This document shows, piece after piece, positions 1 to 5,595 of a stretch of DNA of 6,092 nt. The position numbers and the translations under genes were made by a program. A model generated the notes under the pieces. It saw only the letters and a list, made by a program, of their open reading frames with translations. It ran no database searches and was not told the DNA's origin. The stretch comes from an uncultured delta proteobacterium. GTDB taxonomy: Bacteria > RBG-13-61-14 > DRUE01. Location of the stretch: the NCBI GenBank assembly GCA_903930515.1, contig CAIYYW010000108.1:1-6092 (forward strand), given 5' to 3'. Within the stretch, counting starts at the first letter, position 1. The number at the start of each line of letters is the position of its first letter.

Positions 1-139
1 AGGGGGCGCGTTGACCCCGCGAGGTGCCTTCCAAACCCCGCGAGGTTGAGGTCGTAGACACAGGCACCGGGGCGCCGGGGGCCTTGGCTAGGGTCTCCAC
101 GTCGGCCAGGCCGATGACGAAGGGCTCGCCCTCCTTCCC
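1..139. other. G+C-rich segment of probable different origin, possible chimeric contig end
   Basis: This stretch is about 71% G+C (100 of 1-140), while 141-240 is 55%, so composition changes abruptly near 140. The plus frame of the following glycosyltransferase has a TAG stop at 89-91, and its 92-139 translation does not look like the membrane protein it leads into. On the minus strand one frame is open throughout and reads like coding DNA with G/C third positions (EPFVIGLADVETLAKAPGA, about 128-72). After about position 70 another minus frame looks more protein-like (VYDLNLAGFGRHLAGSTRP), which suggests a one-base indel around the G-runs at 69-81. I do not recognise either peptide. The simplest reading is unrelated DNA joined by assembly or library chimerism. 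A true rearrangement or insertion is the alternative. Confidence 0.5.
14..46. repeat. 12-base direct repeat, two copies 21 bases apart
   Basis: ACCCCGCGAGGT occurs at 14-25 and again, identically, at 35-46. The 21-base period equals seven codons, so in the open minus-strand frame it encodes a repeated TSRG (in the alternative minus frame, LAG). With only two copies and no further units it is most likely a short repeat inside coding DNA. It is not a CRISPR or a characterised mobile-element end. Confidence 0.45.
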
Positions 140-721
140 CTGACCGGCTTCTATTTCCTGCAAGGACTGGACGGCCTTAAGAAAGTTTTCAAGAACGCGG
201 AGCCGGTCCTGCTCTCCCTTATTGCCGGCCTGATCCTGTGGCAATTCGCTTACACCGGCTGGCTCGCGCATATGTATCAGCAGAAGCTGATCTATCCCCG
301 CGAGCCGGTTGCAGTGGAAGAATACGGGGAATGGAACACTCCTGCGATTGATATGGCCAAATATTATAATTACTGGTATCAGCCGGAGCAGTATAATATC
401 TCTTTTTCCGACTTGGTCATCCTCCAGAAAATTGCCGGCGAAGTCACTCCGGAGGATGCCGTGATCATTTCCCGCAAGGCCTCGCTCACCGGGTATTATT
501 CCGGCCGTAAATCCAACTGGTACCTGCTGGGGGTCTCAAACCAGGAGCAGTGGGCGTATCTGAAAAAAAATCACGCCACCCATATTTTGATCACCGACTC
601 CAACCCCGATTTGATCAACCTGATCCGCGCCAACCCGGAAAATTTCCGGCCCCTGGCCATGATCCATTCCGAATTGAGCGAGATGGGTCTTCTGGAAATC
701 ACTAAATTCCCCGACCGGTAA
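140..721 (+). CDS. C-terminal part of a GT39/PMT-like membrane glycosyltransferase (5'-truncated)
   Basis: The frame is open from 92, but plausible family sequence begins only about 140, where it reads LTGFYFLQGLDGLKK. This resembles the end of a late membrane segment in PMT/ArnT-like GT-C enzymes. A clear transmembrane helix follows (LLSLIAGLILWQFAYTGW, about 209-262). The remaining 145 or so residues are soluble and probably periplasmic: a tyrosine-rich stretch (five Tyr in 13 residues, about 356-394), then DAVIISRKASLTGYYSGRK and HATHILITDS, the alternating pattern usual for the tail domain of this family. Such enzymes transfer a sugar from a polyprenyl-phosphate donor at the outer face of the inner membrane. 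The first ATG in frame, at 272, lies after the helix and is unlikely to be the true start. The N-terminal catalytic loop with its acidic residues is absent, so activity and substrate cannot be judged. The gene ends convergently, overlapping the next gene by 20 bases. Family assignment is moderately sure; truncation is sure. Confidence 0.6.
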   Translation: MTGFYFLQGLDGLKKVFKNAEPVLLSLIAGLILWQFAYTGWLAHMYQQKLIYPREPVAVEEYGEWNTPAIDMAKYYNYWYQPEQYNISFSDLVILQKIAGEVTPEDAVIISRKASLTGYYSGRKSNWYLLGVSNQEQWAYLKKNHATHILITDSNPDLINLIRANPENFRPLAMIHSELSEMGLLEITKFPDR

Positions 722-1505
722 CGGAATTCTTTTTCACCCGCGCCCTCACCACCAGCACATCGCTCAGGGAAGGGAATAAAGCGGCGATTAAATCCAGGAT
801 TTTAAGAATGATCCCCGACCATTTCCGGGGCATTTTCCCCAGGCTCGCCCCCCAATAAGGAGCGCACCAGAGCAGGCTCAATCCCCGAACCAACTCGGTT
901 TCAAAATCCGGTTCCAGTTTGCGCGCCAGAAAACCGCGGTCGAATTTGAAGTTATGGTCGTCCGGGGGCATCCAGGAGGGATGCTCGGATCGCTTTCGGC
1001 CCTTAAGCTTTTGATAGGCCCGGTCATAGTTGCGGCCGATCCGGCAGGACAGGCTTTCAAAATTGGCCACCGAGATGATGAGTTGCCCGCCCGGCTTTAA
1101 TACCCGCGCGGCCTCCTGGAGCGAAGCGTCCAAATCCGCGAAATGGTCAATCGCTCCTTTGCAGACCAGCTTGTCAAAACAGTTGTCCGGAAAGGGAATT
1201 TTTTCCGCGATGCTCCGGATCAAAATCACCGGATGAGTCTTCCCCTTGCCGATCCCTTCCAGCGCCTTGCCCAGCATCTTGTCCGAGGGGTCCAGGCCGA
1301 AAACGCGCGCGCCGGCAAGCGCGAGCTGGGAAGCGTCCATGGCTCTTCCGCAGGCCAGGTCCATAATCTCTTCCCCCGGCTTCGCCCCCACCGCCTCAAT
1401 GGTTGCCCGGGTCATCCGGTCAAACAGGAATTCCGTATCCGGGGTCATCTTGCTCAGAATGATCTCAGAATCGTCCCACTTGGTGTCCAGCTTTTTCTCC
1501 GCCAT
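702..1505 (-). CDS. Class I SAM-dependent methyltransferase (UbiE/Methyltransf_11 type)
   Basis: This 267-residue protein has the Rossmann-like methyltransferase core. Motif I is EIMDLACGRAMDAS (46-59). The acidic residue ending strand 2 is D72 in VFGLDPSDKML. AEKIPFPDNCFDKLVCKGAIDH (begins near 100) is the motif II region, and RVLKPGGQLIISVANF (134-149) follows. The C-terminal hundred residues are basic and aromatic (DDHNFKFDRGFLARKLE at 182-198) and probably form the acceptor cap. Motif I is unusual: Ala replaces Gly at positions 51 and 55 of the usual DLGCGTG. The substrate is unknown; small-molecule, lipid or sugar methylation are all possible. The ATG at 1505 is the first start, since an in-frame TAG lies a few codons upstream. 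No Shine-Dalgarno site precedes it, but a TTGACA promoter ends 8 bases before it. It is divergent from the GT2 operon and its 3' end overlaps the glycosyltransferase by 20 bases. Confidence 0.85.
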   Translation of the reverse strand: MAEKKLDTKWDDSEIILSKMTPDTEFLFDRMTRATIEAVGAKPGEEIMDLACGRAMDASQLALAGARVFGLDPSDKMLGKALEGIGKGKTHPVILIRSIAEKIPFPDNCFDKLVCKGAIDHFADLDASLQEAARVLKPGGQLIISVANFESLSCRIGRNYDRAYQKLKGRKRSEHPSWMPPDDHNFKFDRGFLARKLEPDFETELVRGLSLLWCAPYWGASLGKMPRKWSGIILKILDLIAALFPSLSDVLVVRARVKKNSVTGRGI

Positions 1506-1513
1506 TGTCCGCT

Positions 1514-1541
1514 ATTTTCTTGAAAATGGGATCATTGTCAA
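1514..1541 (-). promoter_or_regulatory. Sigma70-type promoter of the minus-strand methyltransferase, probably leaderless
   Basis: Read on the minus strand, a perfect -35 box TTGACA (1541-1536) is followed by a 16-base spacer and GAAAAT (1519-1514), four of six matches to TATAAT. Only 8 bases separate this -10 box from the ATG at 1505. Transcription would therefore begin at or within a base or two of the start codon. No Shine-Dalgarno sequence is present in the gap. Confidence 0.55.
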
Positions 1542-1560
1542 CCTGACCGGTATGACTAAT

Positions 1561-1589
1561 TTCTTCCAACCCGCGCTCCGGGTTATAAT
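1561..1589 (+). promoter_or_regulatory. Promoter of the GT2 operon with consensus -10, probably leaderless
   Basis: A perfect TATAAT lies at 1584-1589, and only 7 bases follow before the ATG at 1597, so the expected start of transcription falls on or next to the start codon. The -35 is weak: TTCTTC at 1561-1566, with a 17-base spacer, matches three of six. There is no Shine-Dalgarno motif. The element sits in a 91-base region with the divergent methyltransferase promoter upstream, so both genes could share regulation. Confidence 0.5.
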
Positions 1590-1596
1590 AAATTTG

Positions 1597-2328
1597 ATGA
1601 AAGATTTAAGCGTGGTGATTCCCGCTTTCAATGAAGTGAACCGGATTGAAGCCAGCCTGCGACGGGTCCGGGAATATTTGCGGGAGAGGAAGCTGGACTT
1701 TGAGATGGTGGTGGCGGACGACCGGAGCCTTGATCAGACTGCGGCGAAGGTGGAAAAAATTTCAGAGGAGTTCCCGGAATTGAAGTTGCTGCGCCTTCCC
1801 GTTCATCAAGGCAAAGGGGCCGCGGTCAAGGCCGGGATGCTTGCCGCGGAGGGTGAATTTATTTTGATGACCGACGCGGACCTTTCCACTCCGATTGAAG
1901 ACCTGGAGAAAATGGAAAATGCGATCAAGCAGGGATTTGATTTGGCGATCGGCTCCCGCCGCGCCACCGGCTCTAAAATCCTCCGGCGTCAGCCCTGGCT
2001 CCGGCAAAGCATCGGACTCGCGTTCGGGTTTTTAACCGGGCTGATCATCCCAACCGGTTTCAAGGACACCCAATGCGGGTTCAAATATTTCAAGCGGGAA
2101 GCGGCCCGGAAGATTTTTCCCCTCCAGACCGCAACCGGGCTGCCCTTTGACCTGGAAATCCTGGCGCTCGCGGAAAGGATGGGGTTCCGGATCGCGGAGG
2201 TGCCGGTGCGGTGGCAGGACGCGGAGGGGAGCAAGGTGAGACCGATCGCTTATCTTCCCCGGGTGATCCGGGAAGTCTTGAAGATCCGGTGGAACCTCTG
2301 GACAGGAAAATATTTTGAAAAAGGCTAA
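1597..2328 (+). CDS. GT2 glycosyltransferase, polyprenyl/dolichyl-phosphate beta-glucosyltransferase-like
   Basis: This 243-residue GT-A enzyme probably transfers a sugar from a nucleotide sugar to polyprenyl phosphate on the cytoplasmic face of the membrane. Landmarks are SVVIPAFNE (5-13), the nucleotide-binding VADDRSLDQT (39-48), HQGKGAAVKAG (70-80) and the metal-binding DxD in MTDADLSTP (91-99). GSRR (119-122), RQPWLRQSIG (131-140), DTQCGFKYF (157-165), FDLEILALAE (184-193) and WQDAEGSKV (206-214) follow. The order and spacing fit the ALG5/DPG-synthase branch better than the DPM1 mannosyltransferase branch, but the sugar is not certain. Arg replaces the usual Gly in DDGS. The frame stays open back to 1246, but that part is antisense to the methyltransferase. 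The ATG at 1597 sits directly before the conserved strand and 7 bases after TATAAT. It overlaps the radical SAM gene by 14 bases, so it heads a three-gene operon. Confidence 0.85.
   Translation: MKDLSVVIPAFNEVNRIEASLRRVREYLRERKLDFEMVVADDRSLDQTAAKVEKISEEFPELKLLRLPVHQGKGAAVKAGMLAAEGEFILMTDADLSTPIEDLEKMENAIKQGFDLAIGSRRATGSKILRRQPWLRQSIGLAFGFLTGLIIPTGFKDTQCGFKYFKREAARKIFPLQTATGLPFDLEILALAERMGFRIAEVPVRWQDAEGSKVRPIAYLPRVIREVLKIRWNLWTGKYFEKG
2304..2307 (+). promoter_or_regulatory. Shine-Dalgarno site supporting the TTG start of the radical SAM gene
   Basis: AGGA lies 7 bases before the TTG at 2315, inside the end of the GT2 coding region. The spacing is good and helps fix a non-ATG start. It also shows that this organism uses Shine-Dalgarno initiation within operons, in contrast to the promoter-proximal genes here. 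Confidence 0.55.
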
Positions 2329-3691
2329 AGAATTCCTGCTCATCTCCCCCCGTCTAAAATATCCCACCGGAGATGTCCCGCTGGGTATTTTATATCTGGC
2401 CTCCAGCCTGAGAAGCCGTCTGGGGATCATTCCGGACATCGTTGACTTGAGCTTCAGCAAGAAACCGTTTGCGGAAATCAAGGAGCGGTTGCGGGAGTTC
2501 CAGTACCAATGGATCGGGCTGAGCGCGATGATCACGATGGCCCGGGCCTCCAAGGAGTTGGCCCGGATGATCAAAACCATCCAGCCCGGGGCTAAAATTA
2601 TTCTGGGCGGCCCTCATCCCACCACCTTGCCGGAGCAATGTCCGGCGGAACTGTTTGATTTCCTGGCCATCGGCGAAGCCGAGGAGAGCCTGGTGGAACT
2701 GGTGGGAAAGGGAACCGGGGAAGGCGTGGCGGGAATCTGGTTCAAGCGGGAAGATCAATGGTCTCGGAATCCCCCCCGGCCGCCGATCTCGGATTTGGAT
2801 CGGATCCCGTTTCCGGCTTTTGATCTGATTGAACTGGACCGCTATCTCCAACTCTGGTTTCAACTGGACACGATCGGAGAGCCGGTTACCGGGGTGAATC
2901 TGATGGCCACGCGCGGTTGCCCGCACCAGTGCAGTTTCTGCCAGCCCACTTTGGAGAAGCTGTTTGGGAGGAAACTCCGGAAGCGGACTCCGGATAATAT
3001 TATTGAGGAGCTTAAGTGGCTCAAGGACCGGTTCCGGATCCAGGGTTTTAATTTTATGGACGACACCCTGGTGGTTGATCCGGGCTGGTGCCGGGAGCTG
3101 GCGCGAAAAATGGCCGAGGCGAAATTGGGCCTGGTTTTCGGGTGCAATGTCCGGGCCGACCTGGCTGACCGCGAAGTGCTGTCCGCGCTAAAGGAAGCGG
3201 GCTTGCGTAAAATCTATATCGGGATTGAGGCCTTTTCCGACCGGATCCGAAATGAGATTCTCAACAAGAGGATAGACCGGAAGGAGATTGAAAAATCGGT
3301 GGACACGGCCAAGTCGCTCGGATTGAAGATCCAGGGATTTTTTATGATCGGCGCTCCGGGCGAGCAAAGGGCGGAGGTGCGGGACACCCTGACTTATGCG
3401 CGGAAGTTGGACCTGGATGACCTCACCATCAACATCACCACCCCCCTTCCCCGGACCTACCTGTATGAAAAATTCCAGGATCAGATCGCGGTTGCGGAGG
3501 AAAATTTTGACTATTACCGGCGATACGCTTTCCGGGAAAAAGAGTTGAGCCAGCGCTGGCTGAGAAAGGCTCAGGTGATCGGGTATCTCAGGTTTTATCT
3601 CAGAGCGAGAAAGTTTTTGGAATTGGCGGGCTGGTTGTTGAATCCGCGGATGTTGCGGAGGACCTGGCTGAAACTGAAGCGGGTGCTTTGA
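2315..3691 (+). CDS. B12-binding-domain radical SAM protein
   Basis: This 458-residue cytoplasmic enzyme begins with a cobalamin-binding-like domain (about 1-145). Its visible motifs are LLISPRLKYPTGDVPLGILY, ILGGPHPTTLPE (96-107) and the FLAIGEAEESL segment (116-126). The radical SAM barrel follows (about 190-400): RGCPHQCSFC (200-209) gives Cys202, Cys206 and Cys209 in the CxxxCxxC pattern that binds a 4Fe-4S cluster. FMDDTL (247-252), IYIGIEAFSD (300-309) and FFMIGAPGE (342-350) are further barrel motifs. The B12 domain lacks the DxHxxG lower-ligand motif, as in BchE-like relatives. Such enzymes catalyse radical methylations, ring rearrangements or other carbon chemistry; the substrate here is unknown. 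The TTG start is supported by AGGA and because conserved sequence begins at residue 7. It overlaps GT2 by 14 bases and its TGA overlaps the next ATG. The basic C-terminus (about 425-458) may contact membrane or lipid. Confidence 0.88.
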   Translation: MKKAKEFLLISPRLKYPTGDVPLGILYLASSLRSRLGIIPDIVDLSFSKKPFAEIKERLREFQYQWIGLSAMITMARASKELARMIKTIQPGAKIILGGPHPTTLPEQCPAELFDFLAIGEAEESLVELVGKGTGEGVAGIWFKREDQWSRNPPRPPISDLDRIPFPAFDLIELDRYLQLWFQLDTIGEPVTGVNLMATRGCPHQCSFCQPTLEKLFGRKLRKRTPDNIIEELKWLKDRFRIQGFNFMDDTLVVDPGWCRELARKMAEAKLGLVFGCNVRADLADREVLSALKEAGLRKIYIGIEAFSDRIRNEILNKRIDRKEIEKSVDTAKSLGLKIQGFFMIGAPGEQRAEVRDTLTYARKLDLDDLTINITTPLPRTYLYEKFQDQIAVAEENFDYYRRYAFREKELSQRWLRKAQVIGYLRFYLRARKFLELAGWLLNPRMLRRTWLKLKRVL

Positions 3692-4419
3692 TGCGGAAGA
3701 GCGAATACCGGAAGATGTTTGAGGCGGAGCCGGTTTATTTCTGGTTCATCGCCAAGCAGGGATTGGTGGACCGGCTGCTGGGCCGGATTGCGCTCCCCAA
3801 GCAGGCGGCGATTTTAGACCTGGGCTGCGGCACCGGCAACAATTTGAAACGGCTGGAAAAATTCGGGTTCGCGGTCGGGCTGGAATATTTCCCCGAGCCT
3901 TTCTCATATTGCTTGATGCGCGGTTGCCGGGAATTGGTGCTCTCTCCCGGGGAGGTTTTGCCATTTGCCGGGGAGATTTTTTCCCTGGCGACTTCGCTGG
4001 ATACCATTGAACATACCCGGTTCCCGGAGTCAATGGTCCGGGAGGTTTTCCGCACCCTGAAACCGGGCGGATACTTCCTGATCACGGCGCCGGCCTACCC
4101 GCGCCTTTACAGCAACCACGATTACGCGCTCGGCCACCGGATGCGTTATCCCAAAAAGGAATTGGATCAGTTGTTGCGATCCGCGGGTTTCACGATCGCG
4201 CTCAAAGGCAATTATTTCGGAGGGGTGTTTCCGCTCGCGGCATTGGTCAAGGTCTGGCAGAAATTTTTCGGGAGCAAAACCGAGACCATCCGCTATCGCC
4301 TGCCCTTTCCGGTCAACCAGACCCTGCTCGCGCTCTGCCGGCTGGAGACCATCATCTTCCCCTGGTTCCGGCTCCCGTTCGGGACCACCCTGGTTTTCCT
4401 CTGCCGCAAGCCGCAATAA
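3691..4419 (+). CDS. Class I SAM-dependent methyltransferase, second copy type, in glycan/lipid operon
   Basis: The 242-residue protein has a canonical motif I, ILDLGCGTGNNLKRL (41-55), the strand-2 acidic residue in VGLEYF (E65), and LPFAGEIFSLATSLDTIEH (90-108). LKPGGYFLITAPA (123-135) follows. The SNHDYALGHRMRYPKKEL stretch (141-158) is characteristic of Methyltransf_11/23-type enzymes often found beside polyprenyl-phosphate sugar transferases. The N-terminal AEPVYFWFIAKQGL also fits that subgroup. Its hydrophobic C-terminal third (FPLAALVKVWQ; TIIFPWFRLPF-like region 219-231) could associate with membrane. The ATG at 3691 shares one base with the upstream stop (TGATG), a typical coupling arrangement; TTG at 3688 is in frame but less likely. 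The acceptor cannot be told; a lipid-linked sugar or a product of the adjacent radical SAM enzyme are inferences. It is only distantly similar to the minus-strand methyltransferase, so this is not a recent duplication. Confidence 0.85.
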   Translation: MRKSEYRKMFEAEPVYFWFIAKQGLVDRLLGRIALPKQAAILDLGCGTGNNLKRLEKFGFAVGLEYFPEPFSYCLMRGCRELVLSPGEVLPFAGEIFSLATSLDTIEHTRFPESMVREVFRTLKPGGYFLITAPAYPRLYSNHDYALGHRMRYPKKELDQLLRSAGFTIALKGNYFGGVFPLAALVKVWQKFFGSKTETIRYRLPFPVNQTLLALCRLETIIFPWFRLPFGTTLVFLCRKPQ

Positions 4420-4422
4420 ATT

Positions 4423-4450
4423 TTGCTGATTCGGGACGACCTGATATAAT
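4423..4450 (+). promoter_or_regulatory. Extended -10 promoter of aroC, probably leaderless
   Basis: TGATATAAT (4442-4450) is a perfect extended -10 element, and TTGCTG (4423-4428) is a weak -35 with a 16-base spacer. Nine bases then lead to the ATG at 4460, giving at most a very short leader with no Shine-Dalgarno site. The 40-base gap after the methyltransferase holds this promoter and no recognisable terminator. Confidence 0.6.
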
Positions 4451-4459
4451 TATAAAACC

Positions 4460-5539
4460 ATGAGCGGGAATACCATCGGCAAAATTTTCACCGTGACCAC
4501 TTTCGGAGAGTCGCACGGGCCGGCGCTCGGCGCGGTGGTGGACGGCTGCCCTCCCGGGATCAAACTAATCCGGGAGGATTTGCAGACGGAATTGGACCGT
4601 CGGAGGCCGGGTCAGAGTTCAGTAACCACCAGCCGGAACGAGCAGGATTATGTTGAGATCCTTTCCGGTGTTCTGGAAAACCATTCCACCGGCGCTCCGA
4701 TCGGCCTGTTGATCCGCAACCAGGACGCGGATTCCACGGCTTATAAAGACCTGAAAGACATTTTCCGGCCCGGTCACGCTGATTTCGGGTATTGGGCCAA
4801 ATACGGAATCCGCGACTGGAAGGGCGGCGGAAGGTCAAGCGGGAGAGAGACTGCGGCGCGGGTTGCGGCCGGGTTCATCGCCAAGAAAGTTTTGCAATCG
4901 TTCGGGGTTTGGATTTACGCGGGCACGGTCGCGATCGGGCCGATCCGGGCGGAACAATTTTTGCCGGAGGAGATTGAACGGAATCCGGTGCGATGCCCGG
5001 ACCCGGAAAAAGCTCAAGCGATGGAAGAGTTGATCCAACAGGTGAAATCGGAGGGGGATTCCATCGGCGGCGTTATTGAGGTGCGCGGCCTGGGCGTTCC
5101 CGCGGGGCTGGGCGAGCCGGTCTTTTCCAAGTTGGACGCGGATTTGGCCTCGGCCTTGATGGGGATCGGCGCGGTCAAGGGGGTGGAATTCGGGGACGGG
5201 TTCGAGACGGCCCGGAGAAGGGGCAGCGAGAATTCGGATCCGTTCGTGAGCGATGGCGGAAAGATTCATACCAAATATAACCGGGCCGGGGGCATCCTGG
5301 GCGGGATTTCCACCGGAGACCCGATTTTGATCCGGGTCGCGGTCAAGCCCACTTCCAGCATTTCCCTGGAGCAGGAAACCGTGGATGTGAGAGGGGAATC
5401 GCGGAAGCTGGAAAGCCGGGGCAGACACGACCCCTGCATTTGCCCGCGGATCGTGCCGGTGGCCGAGGCGATGACCGCACTGGTGCTGGTGGATCACCTG
5501 CTCCGGCAAAGAGGGCAATGCGGGAAGGTTGGAATCTAA
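4460..5539 (+). CDS. aroC: Chorismate synthase
   Basis: AroC makes chorismate from 5-enolpyruvylshikimate-3-phosphate, the last step of the shikimate pathway, in the cytoplasm using reduced FMN. All three family signatures are intact in this 359-residue protein, which has normal bacterial length. They are [18 protein letters not shown] (16-33), [16 protein letters not shown] (124-139) and [17 protein letters not shown] (322-338). Also visible are DRRRPGQSS (46-54), [16 protein letters not shown] (105-120), [15 protein letters not shown] (274-288) and KPTSSI (297-302). The catalytic histidines expected in the family correspond to His19 and His106, and the conserved aspartate to Asp324. The ATG at 4460 lies just after an extended -10 element. 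It has its own promoter and apparent terminator, so it is probably a separate transcription unit with no functional link to the glycan operon. The product assignment is secure. Confidence 0.97.
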   Translation: MSGNTIGKIFTVTTFGESHGPALGAVVDGCPPGIKLIREDLQTELDRRRPGQSSVTTSRNEQDYVEILSGVLENHSTGAPIGLLIRNQDADSTAYKDLKDIFRPGHADFGYWAKYGIRDWKGGGRSSGRETAARVAAGFIAKKVLQSFGVWIYAGTVAIGPIRAEQFLPEEIERNPVRCPDPEKAQAMEELIQQVKSEGDSIGGVIEVRGLGVPAGLGEPVFSKLDADLASALMGIGAVKGVEFGDGFETARRRGSENSDPFVSDGGKIHTKYNRAGGILGGISTGDPILIRVAVKPTSSISLEQETVDVRGESRKLESRGRHDPCICPRIVPVAEAMTALVLVDHLLRQRGQCGKVGI

Positions 5540-5559
5540 ATCCCCTCCGCCGCTCCCGC

Positions 5560-5595
5560 TTGAACGCGGCCTGACAAAATCCGGTTCAATTTTTT
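5560..5595 (+). terminator. Probable intrinsic terminator of aroC
   Basis: TTGAAC (5560-5565) pairs with GTTCAA (5584-5589), and after one bulged G, CGG (5567-5569) pairs with CCG (5581-5583). This gives nine pairs around an 11-base loop, directly followed by six T (5590-5595). It serves plus-strand transcription only. The T run overlaps the stop codon of the convergent gene (5594-5596). The bulge and long loop make it moderate in strength. Confidence 0.5.

Noticed and set aside
14-46. Start of a CRISPR-like array
   Set aside because: There are only two 12-base copies with a 9-base gap, far too short for repeat and spacer units, and they lie in frame in apparent coding DNA.
365-397. Two internal TATAAT hexamers
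   Set aside because: They arise from Tyr-Asn codons in the tyrosine-rich part of the glycosyltransferase, and no gene start follows at a suitable distance.
1535-1540. TTGTCA as a plus-strand -35 for the GT2 gene
   Set aside because: It lies 43 bases before the TATAAT at 1584, far beyond a workable spacer; it is the complement of the minus-strand TTGACA region.
1246-1596. 117-codon upstream extension of the GT2 reading frame
   Set aside because: It is antisense to the minus-strand methyltransferase, is Ser/Arg-rich without family likeness, and the conserved GT2 sequence starts at the ATG at 1597, just after TATAAT.
2032-2926. Overlapping minus-strand open frames opposite the GT2 and radical SAM genes
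   Set aside because: They are low-complexity translations without motifs, mirror images of convincingly coding plus-strand sequence.
3688-3690. TTG as start of the second methyltransferase
   Set aside because: The ATG one codon later overlaps the preceding TGA in a typical coupled TGATG arrangement and is the stronger start codon.
4420-4459. Terminator between the methyltransferase and aroC
   Set aside because: No stem-loop with a following T-run could be found; the gap holds only the aroC promoter, so some read-through into aroC is possible.
4835-5518. Long minus-strand open frame (227 codons) opposite aroC
   Set aside because: It lies wholly within a gene with all chorismate synthase signatures, and its translation is rich in Pro, Arg and His, as expected of a shadow frame in G+C-rich DNA.
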